Assembly (NCBI RefSeq): GCF_028453695.1
Contig: NC_135774.1
Location: 5,952,001-6,016,000 of the forward strand
Origin: Augochlora pura
Lineage: Eukaryota > Arthropoda > Insecta > Hymenoptera > Halictidae
Direction of reading: 5' to 3'
DNA: 64,000 nucleotides
Shown here piece after piece: positions 36,963-49,440 of this stretch. Positions within the stretch are counted from its first letter, which is position 1; each line of letters begins with the position of its first letter. The translations under genes were made by a program, and so were the position numbers. The notes beneath the pieces were generated by a model. That model had not been told where the DNA came from and ran no database searches. It saw only the letters and a list, made by a program, of their open reading frames with translations.

Positions 36963-37929
36963 ATGGAGCAACGTTTTCCAGACGACGCGAGCAAGCTGTG
37001 GGCTGCTTACGCGTGGTGGTCCTGCGTGCTTGTTTTGAAAATGAACTGCTTGTCCTGGGTCACTGGTAGGATCCGAGTAAACAGACAGGTGAGGCTTCTT
37101 TGTTTGTTTGTTTCGTGGTTTTTTTTCTGGTGTTTTTTGACCGAGATAAATTAGTATAGAACAGTATAAGAAATTATTGAATACGATATATTGGATATAT
37201 TATTGAATAGTGGTGTGTTGTTATTGTTGTTGGGATAATGTCTTATGATTTATTTGGTTCGTGATAGTTATATATTATGGTGATTGTATTATACTGTGTG
37301 TTATTATATGGTAATTGTAATAGATTGTAATAATAATGACATAATATATTATAATTTATTAAATTTATGGTAACTATATGTTATAATAATTAGATTGTAC
37401 TGTATATTCTATAGTCTATATAATAATTATATTATATAAAGACATCCGATAATAGAATTCTTAAAGACGGTTTAAAGTCGTCTAAAAATACCTTAAAAAC
37501 GTTCCATAACATTCCAACGCCCTAAAAATCCCGGTTAATCAAATCGCTTAATTCGTTCCGAATTTCCAGGTAATTCACAGCGAGGAGGATCGGATGTGGA
37601 TGAAAGGACCTAATATTATTTTATGTCCGACCGGAGGCGGCCATAAAGACGTGGACCGCATCCGGAGCGCCCATCGACACGATCTAGGCGCAGCGCTCCT
37701 TTATCTGCTAATTACACCGATATGGTTGTGCACGTCGCCCCCGTATCCTATCGCCAGAACGATTCTTCCCTGTTTCGCGATAGCTAGCATACTGTACACC
37801 ATCGCGCATATGGAGATTGGGAGTCCCCACCGTTATTGCAAAACAATACTCGCCGCGGTTGAACTTTGCATTCTGATCTCCATGTTCGCTACGATTCTGG
37901 TGGTATGGTGCGCGGACGCGCCGCGATAA
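36963..37929 (+). CDS. MAPEG-family microsomal glutathione S-transferase-like protein
   Basis: Two exons, 36963-37088 and 37570-37929, joined in phase 0 across GTGAGG...CCAG, give 161 residues, the usual size for microsomal GST1. MAPEG proteins are small four-helix membrane enzymes of the ER that use glutathione to detoxify lipophilic compounds. Visible features: hydrophobic helix 1 (YAWWSCVLVLKMNCLSWVTG), the acidic loop with HSEED, then the family-like DVDRIRSAHRHDL (compare the DVERVRRAHxNDLEN of MGST1), and three further hydrophobic segments. The sequence departs from the family consensus: the conserved E-N after the HxND motif reads G-A here, and the usual P-Q-P loop is absent. Enzymatic activity is therefore uncertain and a derived non-canonical member is possible. 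A broken tandem copy of its 3' end lies at 38298. Confidence 0.8.
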
Positions 37930-37974
37930 TTTCTACGGAGGTAGCATAGATTTCTTTGGCGAAGCTACCGTTAT

Positions 37975-38290
37975 ATTAATTATGGAATATTAAATATCGT
38001 ATATAGAATATCTATTCCTGAATCTTGGATCTTGAATCTTGAATTTTAACTATTAAATAATATTCAATTTTGGATATTGAATATTGAATGTTGAATATTG
38101 GACCTTTAGTGTCGATTGTTGAACATTAATATATCAAATATAGTATATTGAATATCATACATTGAATATTGAGACTTGGATTTCGAATCTAGAATCTTGA
38201 ATATTAAATATCCAAGTTTCAATATTTCAAGTATTCAATATTGGATATTGATTATTGAATATTAAATACCATATATTGAGTATTGATACT
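37975..38290 (+). repeat. Heptamer satellite between MAPEG gene and its pseudocopy
   Basis: ATTGAAT, CTTGAAT and ATTAAAT units, mostly in 7-bp register. Confidence 0.75.
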
Positions 38291-38297
38291 TGAATTT

Positions 38298-38502
38298 TGT
38301 TTCGTGATAGTCAGTATACTGTACGTCATGACGTACCCTGAGATCGGGAGTTGCTACCGTTAATTGCAAAACAAAACTCGCTGCGGTTGAACCTTGCATC
38401 CTGGACTACATGTCCGCCGTGATTCTGGTGGTATGGTGCGCGAATGCGCTGCGATAATTTCTACGGAGGCAGCATGGATTTCTTATGCGAGGCTACCGTT
38501 AC
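38298..38502 (+). pseudogene. Broken tandem duplicate of the MAPEG gene 3' end
   Basis: Clearly homologous to 37771-37974 (last 53 codons, stop and about 45 nt of 3' UTR). Shared blocks include ATTCTGGTGGTATGGTGCGC and GATAATTTCTACGGAGG. An extra A in CGTTAATTGC (parent CGTTATTGC) creates a stop and shifts the frame; only the 3' portion was copied. It lies about 527 bp downstream, separated by heptamer satellite. Confidence 0.85.
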
Positions 38503-39960
38503 GTAATCGTGGCCGTTTGATATGATAAGCGAGGTCAATGTAACACGTACACCGCGCACGGAATTACAATGAATGGAAGTTAATGCTGCGCCGAGAATGC
38601 AGATCCGAGCTACGAATATTCGACGACGAATTAATGGGGTGCATGCTGTTATCTGGATAAGGAGATGGGGTTGTTTGGTGTTTATTTTAATGTCAACGAT
38701 TTGTTAAAAAGCTTAGTGTTTTTTTGTTTTAAGGAAAATTATAGGAATAAGGTAATATTTTCTAATGGGTATTACAGAATAATTAAATAGTTTCTATGGA
38801 GAACTATGTCAGTGATTAAATGCTTTGTAAGAAGAATTATACAAATAATTATATAAGTAATTACAGTTAGAATTGTAGAAGTAGATAAATGCTTTCTAAT
38901 AAGAACTACATAATGATTAAGACATTAATAAACATAATATGTTTTACAATCAGAATTATACGAGCAATTAAATACTTTGTAATGATTATTATACAAATAA
39001 TTATACAACGAATTAGAATAAAAATTATACGGGTAATTAAATTTTTTCTGATAAGAATTATAAAATAATTAAGATAATAATAGAAATAATATGTTTTACA
39101 ATAAGAATGGCACAAGTAATTAAATGTTTTCTAATGATAGTTATATGTATATAAATTTGATTATACTAAATTAAATACTTTCAAATGAGAATTAAACAAT
39201 AATTAAGTGCCTTCTAATAAGATTTATAAAATAATTAAGATAGTAATAAAAATGATATATTTTACAATAAGGAATGTACGAGTGATTTTATTTAACTACT
39301 TTACAATGAGAATTGTAGGAACGGATGTAGCAAAACAAACATGCACCTATATAATTTTTTGCGCAAAGGAGAAGTATGGGTCAGATGAATAAATACTTCC
39401 TCGTGTATCTAAAAAAAATGACATTATAACTGGGAACTGTATGCCAGCGTCGATGGTATAAATCTGCATAATATATTCAATTTCGTAGAATTTTATCGCA
39501 TCGGTGTAATGTGACCAACAGCTGCAAAATCAGCATACTATCGCCGCTATATTAATGATACTAATACTTCACTTCTAACTTCACTGCCATTTATTACAAT
39601 CTTGTTAATCCTAGAGATCATTTACAAGAAAAGAAATACTTACTATCAGTATGGAAACACATTGTTAAAGGAGTCGAGGTTACAATAAAGATACTATTAG
39701 ACAACATCTACTTCTTTCTACTTATTGCGATTGTTATTTTCACATGCTTGACTGATTGCAACGTCGTGTTTTTATCGGAGTTCTTTTGTTTAATAAAAGA
39801 TAAAATTTCTTCGACTTTCTGATTTATTAATTACTCGATAACAAAAAGCTGTTAGTAAAAATATTATTATTAAACTATTTATAAATAACTTTAGCGACGA
39901 TATTACAAGAACATTATTCGATATCCGACTACGAATTAGTGATCAATTAATTAATTTCAT
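38503..39960. other. No gene seen; AT-rich with AATTATACAAATAATTA words
   Basis: From 38750 to 39300 there is a degenerate array in which TTTCTAATAAGAATTATA / ACAATGAGAATT recurs at about 55-65 bp spacing. No gene. Confidence 0.5.
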
Positions 39961-39969
39961 ATAAATATT

Positions 39970-40170
39970 ATTGTATATCTTGAATATTAAATATTCAAGA
40001 CTCAATATGTTGAATATTCAATATTGGAAATTGAATACTGAATGTTGAATATTGCACCTTTAATATTGAGTATTGGATATTAAGTATTGAATATTGAATA
40101 TCATATTATAGAATATTGATTATTGATTCTTGAATCGCAGATTTTGAATCTTAAATCTTAATTATGAGAA
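39970..40170 (+). repeat. Heptamer satellite
   Basis: ATTGAAT, ATTGAGT and CTTGAAT units. Confidence 0.7.
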
Positions 40171-41740
40171 ATTATTGAAGATGAATAACTATGTAGATGC
40201 GTTTTATCGAGTCACCGTGTACGTCAGCGCATCCCGACGGTCCCCAATTCATAATTAGAGATGAAAGAAACCGCGAAAGAAATTAATTGTCCCTGTTCTT
40301 TCGCAGACTGCATATGCATACGCAAGATCGTCGCCAATCTTGGTTCCTCGAGCGACGCGCGGAGTTTCTGTAAGAAGATCGCCGGTATCTCCACTATCAT
40401 CGTATTTAATCGACAAGTATCCGGCGTCTATAGATTACAGAGTGTCCGGAGAGTTACGTGTTTAAGGTCAATAATCCGTCATTAATGCTCCTTGACGCAC
40501 GCTGCCAGGATAAACCGCCTCAGTCGATGACTAACCCGCCTGACGGAAACTGATTTCACTGTTAATCTGTTCCTCTGCGATATTTGGTGAGTTGTTATTA
40601 TTAATTTACAAAGAGACATCGTGAAGATTATTCACTATCGCGAGGATTATATTAAAGAGTAGCACGACGATAAGAGAGCGTTCAAATTGACGTCGAGAAA
40701 TCACGCGGTCATATTGAACGCGTCTTAAAGAATATTCGTATAATTTAGATATTTGTACGCGCTCTGTGTATTTTATTCAGTATTTATATCATCTTCTACA
40801 TATTATACATTACTATTATAGTATATCGCTGAAATCACCTTTACGATGACCTATTGAGCTTTGATGTACGATTTTATTTAGTTGCCTTATCGAGTTTTGA
40901 ATGAGAGGTGTATCGACTACTTTATAGTAATGTAAAGCAACATATAGCGATTAATTGTACAGGAAGTATATTGTAGAACAATTAAATTTACTACCTCGAG
41001 AGCTATAGTTTAAGCAAGATGTCGTCTACTAACATATAATATACAGTCGATCGCATTGAAAATAATCTTTCGGCACCATACTTCCCCTAATTTTGATTAC
41101 AGAACATATAGAAATATTTTACGCACTTTAATCGACAATTTAATGTACAAAATAATATACAATTTCTTATAAAAACCTATAAAAATTAATGTCTTCGACG
41201 ACATGCACGAAGCGGTAAAAGTCGTCCACCTGCAGCATTCAAAGATTTCTTAAACTAAAAACATACTGTCAATTGTTTTTTAATATTACCTTCTTTGTTA
41301 AGTGTCATATTAAGTTCTGATAAACGTTCTCAACGTTTTTCGTTACAATTTAAAATAAAAAACGCGAATAACAGTAAGAAAATGAGAATTTGTAATTTTC
41401 CATTATAATCGAAGAATTTTCTACAGGAAATTGCAAAAATGGTAAATAAAAATCAAGTTACAGTGCGGTATATTCTGAAAAGGTACCCAAATAAAAATTA
41501 AAGTATTGCAAACAATTAAATACGTATTATTAATTAAAGACAAAAAGTTATAAAAATATATTATAGAAACGAATATATTAATTAAAGACGAAATATTAAA
41601 TATGTGCAATTTTTAAGCTATTTTTTAAAACGGATGATGTTTACCACAGACGCTCATTTTAATAATTGTTCCCGCGCGCGCGACCGGTGCACGACACGCT
41701 CGCACACATGTGACGCATCCGAGCGAGCGACGACTGTAGT
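40170..41740. other. Intergenic, no gene seen
   Basis: Unique DNA, GC-richer at 40200-40720 and AT-rich from 40720 to 41640. At 41660-41740 a CpG-rich stretch (CCCGCGCGCGCGACCGGTGC) looks like a promoter for the small ORF and/or Ptr that follow. Confidence 0.4.
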
Positions 41741-41746
41741 GTCAAA

Positions 41747-41893
41747 ATGGAAAATGACAACCGCTTATTCGCCGAGCCAAAACTTTACAAAAGCTTCGTA
41801 GACTGGTTCTCCCAGTTCGCGCTCGTTCTGGACGTCATGCTGTTCTTCGCTGTCATATACTTCTTCGTCTATGTAATCGGTCGTCAGATTTAG
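41747..41893 (+). CDS. 48-residue small ORF, single membrane segment, unknown
   Basis: ATG in a very good context (TCAAAATGG) opens a 48-codon frame ending TAG. The N-terminus is charged (MENDNRLFAEPKLYKSFVDW), followed by about 22 hydrophobic residues (FALVLDVMLFFAVIYFFVYVIG) and a basic end (RQI): the layout of a one-pass membrane microprotein. It lies just after a CpG-rich stretch and 190 nt upstream of the Ptr start codon on the same strand, so it is either an independent small gene or an upstream ORF in the Ptr transcript. I do not recognise a named family. The clear charge/hydrophobic layout and strong start context argue against chance, but coding status is unproven. Confidence 0.5.
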   Translation: MENDNRLFAEPKLYKSFVDWFSQFALVLDVMLFFAVIYFFVYVIGRQI

Positions 41894-42083
41894 AGGTTAG
41901 GTGACCCTTGGCCTTCCTCTCCGTCCCAACGCATAGTAACCGAGCCGCGAAAATTGACAACAGAAGCTGAATGACCGTCGTGGCGGAGGGACGCGAAATT
42001 CTGGGTTTTTTTCACGGTCTGCTCGACTGCCCTGTGGAATTCGAAAAATGAAAGCGGTGTGATTCAGTTTCAGTGTCGCTAGA

Positions 42084-45000
42084 ATGGAGATCGACGAGAG
42101 AATTATCCGTAAACGGAGCTTTCGGAGTTACCTCCAACGAGTTCCGCAACAAATATCCGAATCCGTCGAACACTTCTTCTACGGGTAAGTGGAAAAACAA
42201 TTTTTTGTAATTTCGAAAGTTCCCGCGCTTTTCAGTAGACTCTGCTAACATCGAACGTTTATTTAAAAAAATCCCAAATTTAGTTAAAAATATCTATTTT
42301 TATAGTTATATTTCAACTTTTTATAGTTATATCATGTCAACTCACCACCTGATAGTCGAAGACCAAAATTTATAGAAATTCTAAGACCTATCTTATATCT
42401 AATTATGCTCAAACTTAGTCATTTTTTAATATTATCAAATTTAAATAGCTCTCTTGAATCTTTTATGCAATAGTGTGTACTTACGTTTGAAGATACCAAG
42501 TGGATTTCTTGCTGTCACAAGTTCTTTGAAGCTTTGTTAACGATGCGCTTAAAATTTGAAAGGTGCAGAGATTGTTTGGTTCTCACACTTTTGAAATCTG
42601 TTTACGAAAGCAGAGATGAAGTAACAAAACAGTTTTCTCAGACATGTGAACAGTGTTTCTTCTAGAAGTTATTCCTTTCTGTCGTAGACTTGGGTTAAAA
42701 ATAGCACGGCGGCCACTGAAATGGCTCATCTGTAGTATTGTGATAGTCTTAATTTCTCTTTCTGGTTTACATTCCTTCCACCAAGAGAAAAACCCTATGA
42801 GACTATGGATCCCGCAAGACTCAGACTTTGTCCGGGACACAGATTGGATGATTGATCAATTTGGGCAAGGCCTGAGAATGGAAAGCATGATTTTAACAGC
42901 TGACAATGTGTTAGAGCCAGAGATCCTCGTAACAGTATTTATATTTTCTTGAACATTAGTATATTATTATTATCTAATGTATATAGTAACAGGCAAAAAG
43001 ATCATGTAAATCGTTTCAGCTCAATGAGATAGTAAAGCAAGTGGTCGCTTTGCAAACTTCTGACCGTATTGCGTGGACAGACGTGTGTTTTAAGTAAGCA
43101 TCATTTTATATGTAATTCAGTTGTCTAAACTGGAAATTAATATTGTTTCGTTCACCTCATAGAGTACCTGTCATATCAGGTATTACAAGGAGAACAAAGC
43201 GTAGTAAAGAGTACGATGATTTCTTTGACATGGAACCTGAGTCACAAATCAATAAAACAACTTTTGAGCCTGCAGTTCATGCCGATCCTGAACTGTATTG
43301 TAATATAGTTAATAATTTGCCAGAGGCTTGCCTTTTAAGTAGTCTGGTGGATATTTGGGACTACGACAGTAATGTCATCATGCAAAAGTCCACCAAGGAG
43401 ATTATAAACGATGTAAATAGAGCCAAAGTTAGCCCTACTCTGGGGCATCCAATGAATTTCACGAGCTTATTAGGTGGGGTAACAAGAGACGAGCAAGGTA
43501 AAGTGATATTAGCAAGAGCTGTGAAGACACAATGGGCGGTGCACATCAATTTTTCAAAAGTGGACATGGATAACTTTGGCAACGATGTTGGAACAGCTGA
43601 TTGGGTAAGGTAAGTTCATTAAAAGGCCTGAATCATGATGTCTGTATAGGATCTGATGATCAATTTAAACATGTTACACTGCCAGTTATTAATTTATAAT
43701 GCGCTCTATGCAAGTGTTGGTACTTTCTAGACTTTCCTTCTGTGTGAAAAAGAATTATGTTGAAGAAAAATTTTGCTATATTTATATTGGATTTAAATAT
43801 AGCAGAATTTTAATTTATCATAACTTTTTTATCACTAAAATAAAGTCCTAAATGTTGTGGCTGTGACAGTCTATGTATTGAATTTGAAATTTTATTTGAT
43901 TTGGGCCTTATTTAACAATTCACATGATTTTGTCAAGATCAGTTTGCGTACTCCTGCATTTCAAGTATTGCTTACGTTACTTTTAATGTATGCCTATTAT
44001 ACAAAAATGATCACTATACATGATATCCTTTGATCTTAGACAGAATCAGTCCTTGTAGTTATTACTATTGCCGTTTATTTGTTCATAGTTATGTGTTTGT
44101 AGTTGCAAATCTGTAAAATTTATATAAACAGTAATGAATACAATTAGGGTGACTTATTTGTAAAAATCTTGATGTTTGATCTGCAGGCTACAGACGAAGT
44201 TTTCAAATGGGAATCGGCCTATCTGAATATACTACATAAAAATGCAGAATTGTTGAACAATAAGAGAGACGGAAACCATACGGTGGCCATTTGGTACGAA
44301 GCAGGCAGAAGTTTCGGGGATGTTACATACGTGACAATGTTTGGACACATGGACATACTGTCCATAGGATTCATTTTGATGTTCTTCTATGTTCTAGTCA
44401 TATTTTCCGATTACAATTGGGTAGGATGGCGAGTAAGTTCTACATCAAACTGATCAGATTTATGTCAAGGTATTCTGAAAGTCAGAACTGAAATAAATCA
44501 TCAAAGGGCAGTCTCGTGTGATACTTTCAAACTTAGATGATTCTTCAATTATTTTAGGATGCATATAGTAAATATACATTATATTAATAATGCACTAGTA
44601 AAGTTGTCAAGTATGTTAATCTTGGTACAAATGATGCCAAGAGTGTAATTAGCTATATCTTAGTGAAATAATTTTGCCAACCAGTTTTTGGTATCTAATA
44701 CACAAACAGTTTAATGGAGCCTTTGACTTTAATTACAGTTTTGAAACTTATTGAAAACATTCAAGATATTGTGTATAGTGTAACTCAGATTTTATGATCA
44801 GACTTTGCTCAATGATAGAGCTTCAAATACTGAATTTACTGATTTTATTAATCCTAATTGACAGGTAAAATAATCAGGCACATTTTCAGCAAATTAACTT
44901 TGGCGTTATATCTCAAAAACTATTAATCTACCCCTAAAAGGGGGCACTTATTTGAAGCTCTACCATATTGCACAGGTAGATCAGAAAGTCAGAGGTACAT

Positions 45001-47633
45001 CTCACCTCGTCAATGTCACTGTTTATACTATGCTTGCAGATTTACCTAACGTGCGTCGGCCTTCTGTGCGTGGGCGGCGCGTTTATAACATCAATCAGCG
45101 TATGCTCGATACTCGGTATACCTTACGGACCGGTGCACACCTCGTTACCGTTCCTCTTACTGGCTTTGGGAGTGGACGACAACTTTCTCATCATGGCGTC
45201 TTGGAAGGAAGTGCACGCGGATGAGTCGAACAGGAAGAAGCCATTGGAAGAGAGGATAGCTTTAATGTTAGGACACGCAGGATCTGCGATTACTATTACC
45301 TCCCTTACCGACGTCGTTGCATTCGTAATTGGCGCATCGACGGTGAGCTTCCAACAAAGACAGCAGAGCAAGGCTTTTGGCAAACTGAGAGAAGAAAGAA
45401 CAGACTGCTTATGTTTTTACGCTGTCCTTCATCTATCACTCGCACGCATTGCAGTTACAGTCTCAATACACCTGCCAAATTTCACATACAGTTACTCCCA
45501 CTTGTACATTATACTACTATAGTATAAATGAAAAGAATCGTTTTCATTTGTATCTATTAAATATTCATTATTATGTAGGTTTTATTATTATATATTATAA
45601 TGAGGAAATTTCTAGAAAAGCTATCTAATTGCACTGTTTCCGCTCTTCTTATATTTTTAATGAAGAAAATAAAATAAAACTGTAGCGTAGGTAGAACTGG
45701 TGTATTGCAATAATCTATATTTAATAAAAATAAATGAAAGCGATTAATAAGAGACACGATATTTTTCGTATATACTATACACATGTGCAATGTATGAATA
45801 CAAGCGGGAGTGACTGTATCTAACTGATTGTACCCGTGAAATTTAACGCTTGACGTTCGTTTCTAGATACTGCCGTCCCTTCAGTCATTCTGTATATACG
45901 CAGCGGTCGGCGTACTGTTGACGTTTCTGCTCCAAATCACGTTCTACGTCGCCTTTTTCACCTTGGATGCCAAGCGAATCGAAAGCAAGAGGAATTCGAT
46001 ACTGCCGTGGATCGTGCACAAAGACTTTACCCAAAAATTCGTCAGGTCGCAAGAGGAGCCCTCAGCCAAGTTCGTCGCGAAATTGTACACGAACGTCGTC
46101 TTGACGTTGCCTGGGAAAATACTGATAGTATTGGTGACCGTCGCCGCCACGTCAGCGGGCATTCTGGGTATCCTGGGGCTACAGCAGTGGTTCGACCCGG
46201 CCTGGTTCATACCGAATAGCTCGTATCTCAGCAAGTACTACAGCGTGCACCACCACGAGTATCCCAACCGCGGCTACGAGGCGATTATACTCATGGGGGA
46301 GTTCAATTACACTGCCGAGTTCCCGAAACTGGTCAACCTGACAGAGACGTTCGCCAACTTGTCGACGGTGCAGAGTTTGAACTCGTGGCCGACCGACTTC
46401 ACTAAGTTTGTTGCCAAGTACTATGCAAAAGGTGGGCAGAGTTTGCGAGCATCTCATTACTTCTGACCAAATACTTATCGCCAGCGTTGGTATAAAGCAA
46501 TTTATATTCCCTAACATCATGTAATAATAAAAATAATTCTCTTTTTAGATTTGACCACCACGACTCTCAACGATACTCAATTCGACGACTACCTGTCTAA
46601 GTTCTTATTCAGTCAAAACGGCGGCAAGTATCAAAGGAACATCCGCTTTAAGAGGGAGCTGAAGTGCGGCAAAAACGCGCCGCCGATTCTTGCCAGCACC
46701 ATAGACTTTGTCTTCAAGCGGTTCGTTACACCTCATCAGTGGATCCCGGCGATGGACGAGAGTATCCAGGTGGCTCGGGATGCTGGGATCGACGGGTTCG
46801 TCACCGTCTGGAGCGAAGTGTTCAGTCTGTGGACCACCGATAAATTGATCTCTCAAGAAGTCCTGCGAAATGTTTTGCTCGCGTTGGTCTGCGTTATGGG
46901 GATGACTGCGCTGTTGATCGCGGAGCTGCAGACCTGCTTCTGGATCTTCTTGTGCGTTCTTCTTACGCTACTGAACGTCTGCGGGTTCATGTACTTTTGG
47001 GGGCTCACGATAGACATCGCGTCATGCATCGGTGAGTGACGTCGTACGTGATACTGTTTTCCGACTGGTTCTTAAGCAGGATTCAGTTTTAGGATGTTTA
47101 GGGTGCAAAAGAGTAGAATTTTTGAATATTTCAGACCTCCATTCTCACTCTTTTGTTTAAGGGTAACTCAGGGTGGAATACTAGAACTTTTCTTTTTTAC
47201 TTTCTTGGCTGCCATTTTCATAAATCAATTTGTTTGCTTAGGTCTTGAGCTAGGCATTGGCCTGTGCGTGGATTACGCGGCCCACGTAGCCCATGCGTTC
47301 GTGCACGCTGCGTCAGAGACCGGCAGCGAGGACCGGACAAAGAGGGCGCAGATAGCAGTGCGATACATAGGCGCAGCAGTTGCCTACGGTGCTGGGTCAA
47401 CGCTGCTGGCGCTGTCGATGATGGCGTTCTCCGAGAGTTACGTGTTCCACGCGTTCCTCAGGATCTTCGTGCTAGTGATATTATTCGGCATATGGCACGG
47501 ATTGTTCCTGCTGCCGGTGATACTGAGTACGATTGGACCGGGCAGCCTGCGCACGTACAAATCAAGGCAGCATTCTCCGGAGAAGCACGAGGATGCGGCG
47601 ACCAGTCCATTGAACAAAGACACGGATAGTTAA
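42084..47633 (+). CDS. Ptr: Patched-related (PTCHD-type) RND-family membrane protein, complete
   Basis: Nine coding exons: 42084-42184, 42688-42928, 43020-43093, 43163-43604, 44187-44432, 45040-45342, 45867-46431, 46549-47031, 47242-47633; total 2847 nt, 948 aa, all phases consistent. The predicted protein has the two-times-six-helix plan of Patched/Dispatched/PTCHD proteins. TM1 is at about residues 47-63 after GLGLKIARRPLKW, followed by a large extracellular loop. A sterol-sensing-type block has ILGIPYGPVHTSLPF then ALGVDDNF (412-415), and a second half has LGIGLCVDYAAHVAHA (Asp about 829). The acidic residues in transmembrane GVDD and G-x-x-x-D are those that RND permeases use for ion coupling. 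Drosophila Ptr is the likely relative; its role is linked to Hedgehog signalling and development, but cargo is not known from sequence. The start is supported by an in-frame TGA 24 nt upstream. The second exon starts at TAG|A (42687/42688), chosen for phase. Confidence 0.92.
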
Positions 47634-48050
47634 GAGAATGCTGGACATACCGAGGAGTATAACTATAGCACCAGTACCGTTTTTGGGTACAGTAATGTTT
47701 CGCTGAATGTCACGATTCTAATCTATTATCACTGTAGCAGTGCTGTTGCTACGCCACTGTAATTTAACGATCTTCTCACTACGCCGATGACAACTCGTAA
47801 TACGATAACATAACATAAGACAACGTAACTTTTTTAATTTAGGCATTCTAAAAGTGAATTTTCTATAGTTTTCTTATTAGAATAGAGCTAAACTTAATAT
47901 AGTTTGGACAAATATTTCTGATCGTAATTTGTTTTATTGGATTATCGCTGTAATTATGTAAGAAAAAGAGATTGTTATAAGTGTTAATAATAGTAATTGA
48001 AATATTGAAAAACTGTATTGATGTTATGCACGATTATGCGTGTATCCGGA
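47634..48050 (+). other. Probable Ptr 3' UTR and intergenic DNA
   Basis: Unique AT-rich sequence after the Ptr stop codon. No clear AATAAA before the repeats begin at 48055. Confidence 0.35.
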
Positions 48051-48054
48051 TAGA

Positions 48055-48265
48055 ACAAGGACGTCCTTAAGACGTCTTAGAAACGTCTGATGTACGACAT
48101 TCGGAACGTTTTAATGACATTCTAAATTGAATGGACTTTTTATTTCAGAAATAAGACGTTTCAAAAACGATCATTTTAGAGCGCAAGACGTTTGTCCCTA
48201 AAATGGTCGTGAAATGGACGTCTTTAAGACGTCCAGTGCTTAAAGTGGACGTGAAATGAATTTAT
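48055..48265. repeat. GACGTC array flanking a MITE
   Basis: Words GACGTCTTAGAAACGTC and GACGTCTTTAAGACGTCC. The unit TTAAGACGTCCAGTGCTTAAA occurs both before (48223) and after (48513) the MITE, so the MITE sits inside the array. Confidence 0.7.
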
Positions 48266-48269
48266 TTAA

Positions 48270-48512
48270 TCCCTTGTACTATAATAACGAGTCATACTCG
48301 TGGTGAAGATTTTATTTAAGCTCTATTAAATATGAATATTATTAATTTCTTCTACGTCGAAGTAAAAATAAATTCTTCTGTTATCAAAGTATAGAAACCG
48401 AGATAAATAAAGACAATATAGGGAACAAATATTGTCTGGTCCTATTATTAAAAATATTAAGGACAAATAAGTGCTAATCAACGCAGCGCTAAAGGAATCA
48501 TAGTGCAAGGGG
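48270..48512 (-). mobile_element. TTAA-flanked MITE, family A, complete
   Basis: TTAA-TCCCTTGTACTATAATAACG at left and TCATAGTGCAAGGGG-TTAA at right; inverted relative to the copies at 15006 and 62580. Length about 243 bp. No coding capacity. Shared internal words TTATCAAAG and TTCTTCTACGTCGAAGTAA. Confidence 0.85.
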
Positions 48513-48519
48513 TTAAGAC

Positions 48520-49440
48520 GTCCAGTGCTTAAAATTTGTAACATGTTGTTGATTGTTTCCTGATTAAAATGAGACTAAACACGATATAGTTTGAACAAAT
48601 GTTTCTGATTTAAATAACATTTCGATTATATTTAGTGTTTTTTTTCTTAACATTTCAATATTTGAATATCTCAATGTTTTAATATCAAATTTCAATATCT
48701 CAATATATTAATATTATATTTCAATATTAAAATATTGATGAATATTAGGTTAAAATATTGACATATAACTCATACTGAGTTTCCCTTCAAAATGTACAAA
48801 CAATGCAGAATACATCAGGATACTGCAGAATAATTTATTACCCTTTGTTAACAGAAGTAACACTGTGATTACCTCAAACAAACGAGCTTAATATTACGAA
48901 ATGACCAGCGTATTCTCCTGCTGAATATCCCGATACCAATTATTAACACGTATAACCGTATCTTTAATAATATGGTGCTATAGTTGTGCTGCGACAAAAA
49001 TATTTTTTTATACAAATCTTCTCATTGAAGAAAACTACAATAAATTTTATGCTAATTATTTATCCTACCCATTCATATAATCAATTTTTATCAATACCCA
49101 AACCCTAACTCCAAAATGTTCAAAAAGAAGGGAAGGAGGAACGGCTGACAGCGCAGCCGACATTGTTGAATTCTTTATCAATAATATTTATTTTTGGTTC
49201 AATAAACATACAAAATTATTACACTATCCGTACTATTAATCACACATTTATACAAAAATAATAATAATAATAATAAAGATCGGATAACTTAAAAACGGCG
49301 TTATTTATAATATATATATATATAAAATTTATTTACCTAATATATATATATATTAAGATTAAAATAGTAAAACAAGTACAAAATAATGATAGCAAGGTTG
49401 ATATAGATTTCGTTTTTATTAAGAAGAATCATTAGATCGG
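48520..49440. other. AT-rich intergenic DNA, no gene seen
   Basis: Positions 48650-48770 are TCAATATT octamer-type repeats; the rest is AT-rich with (TA)n at about 49310-49350. Confidence 0.5.
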
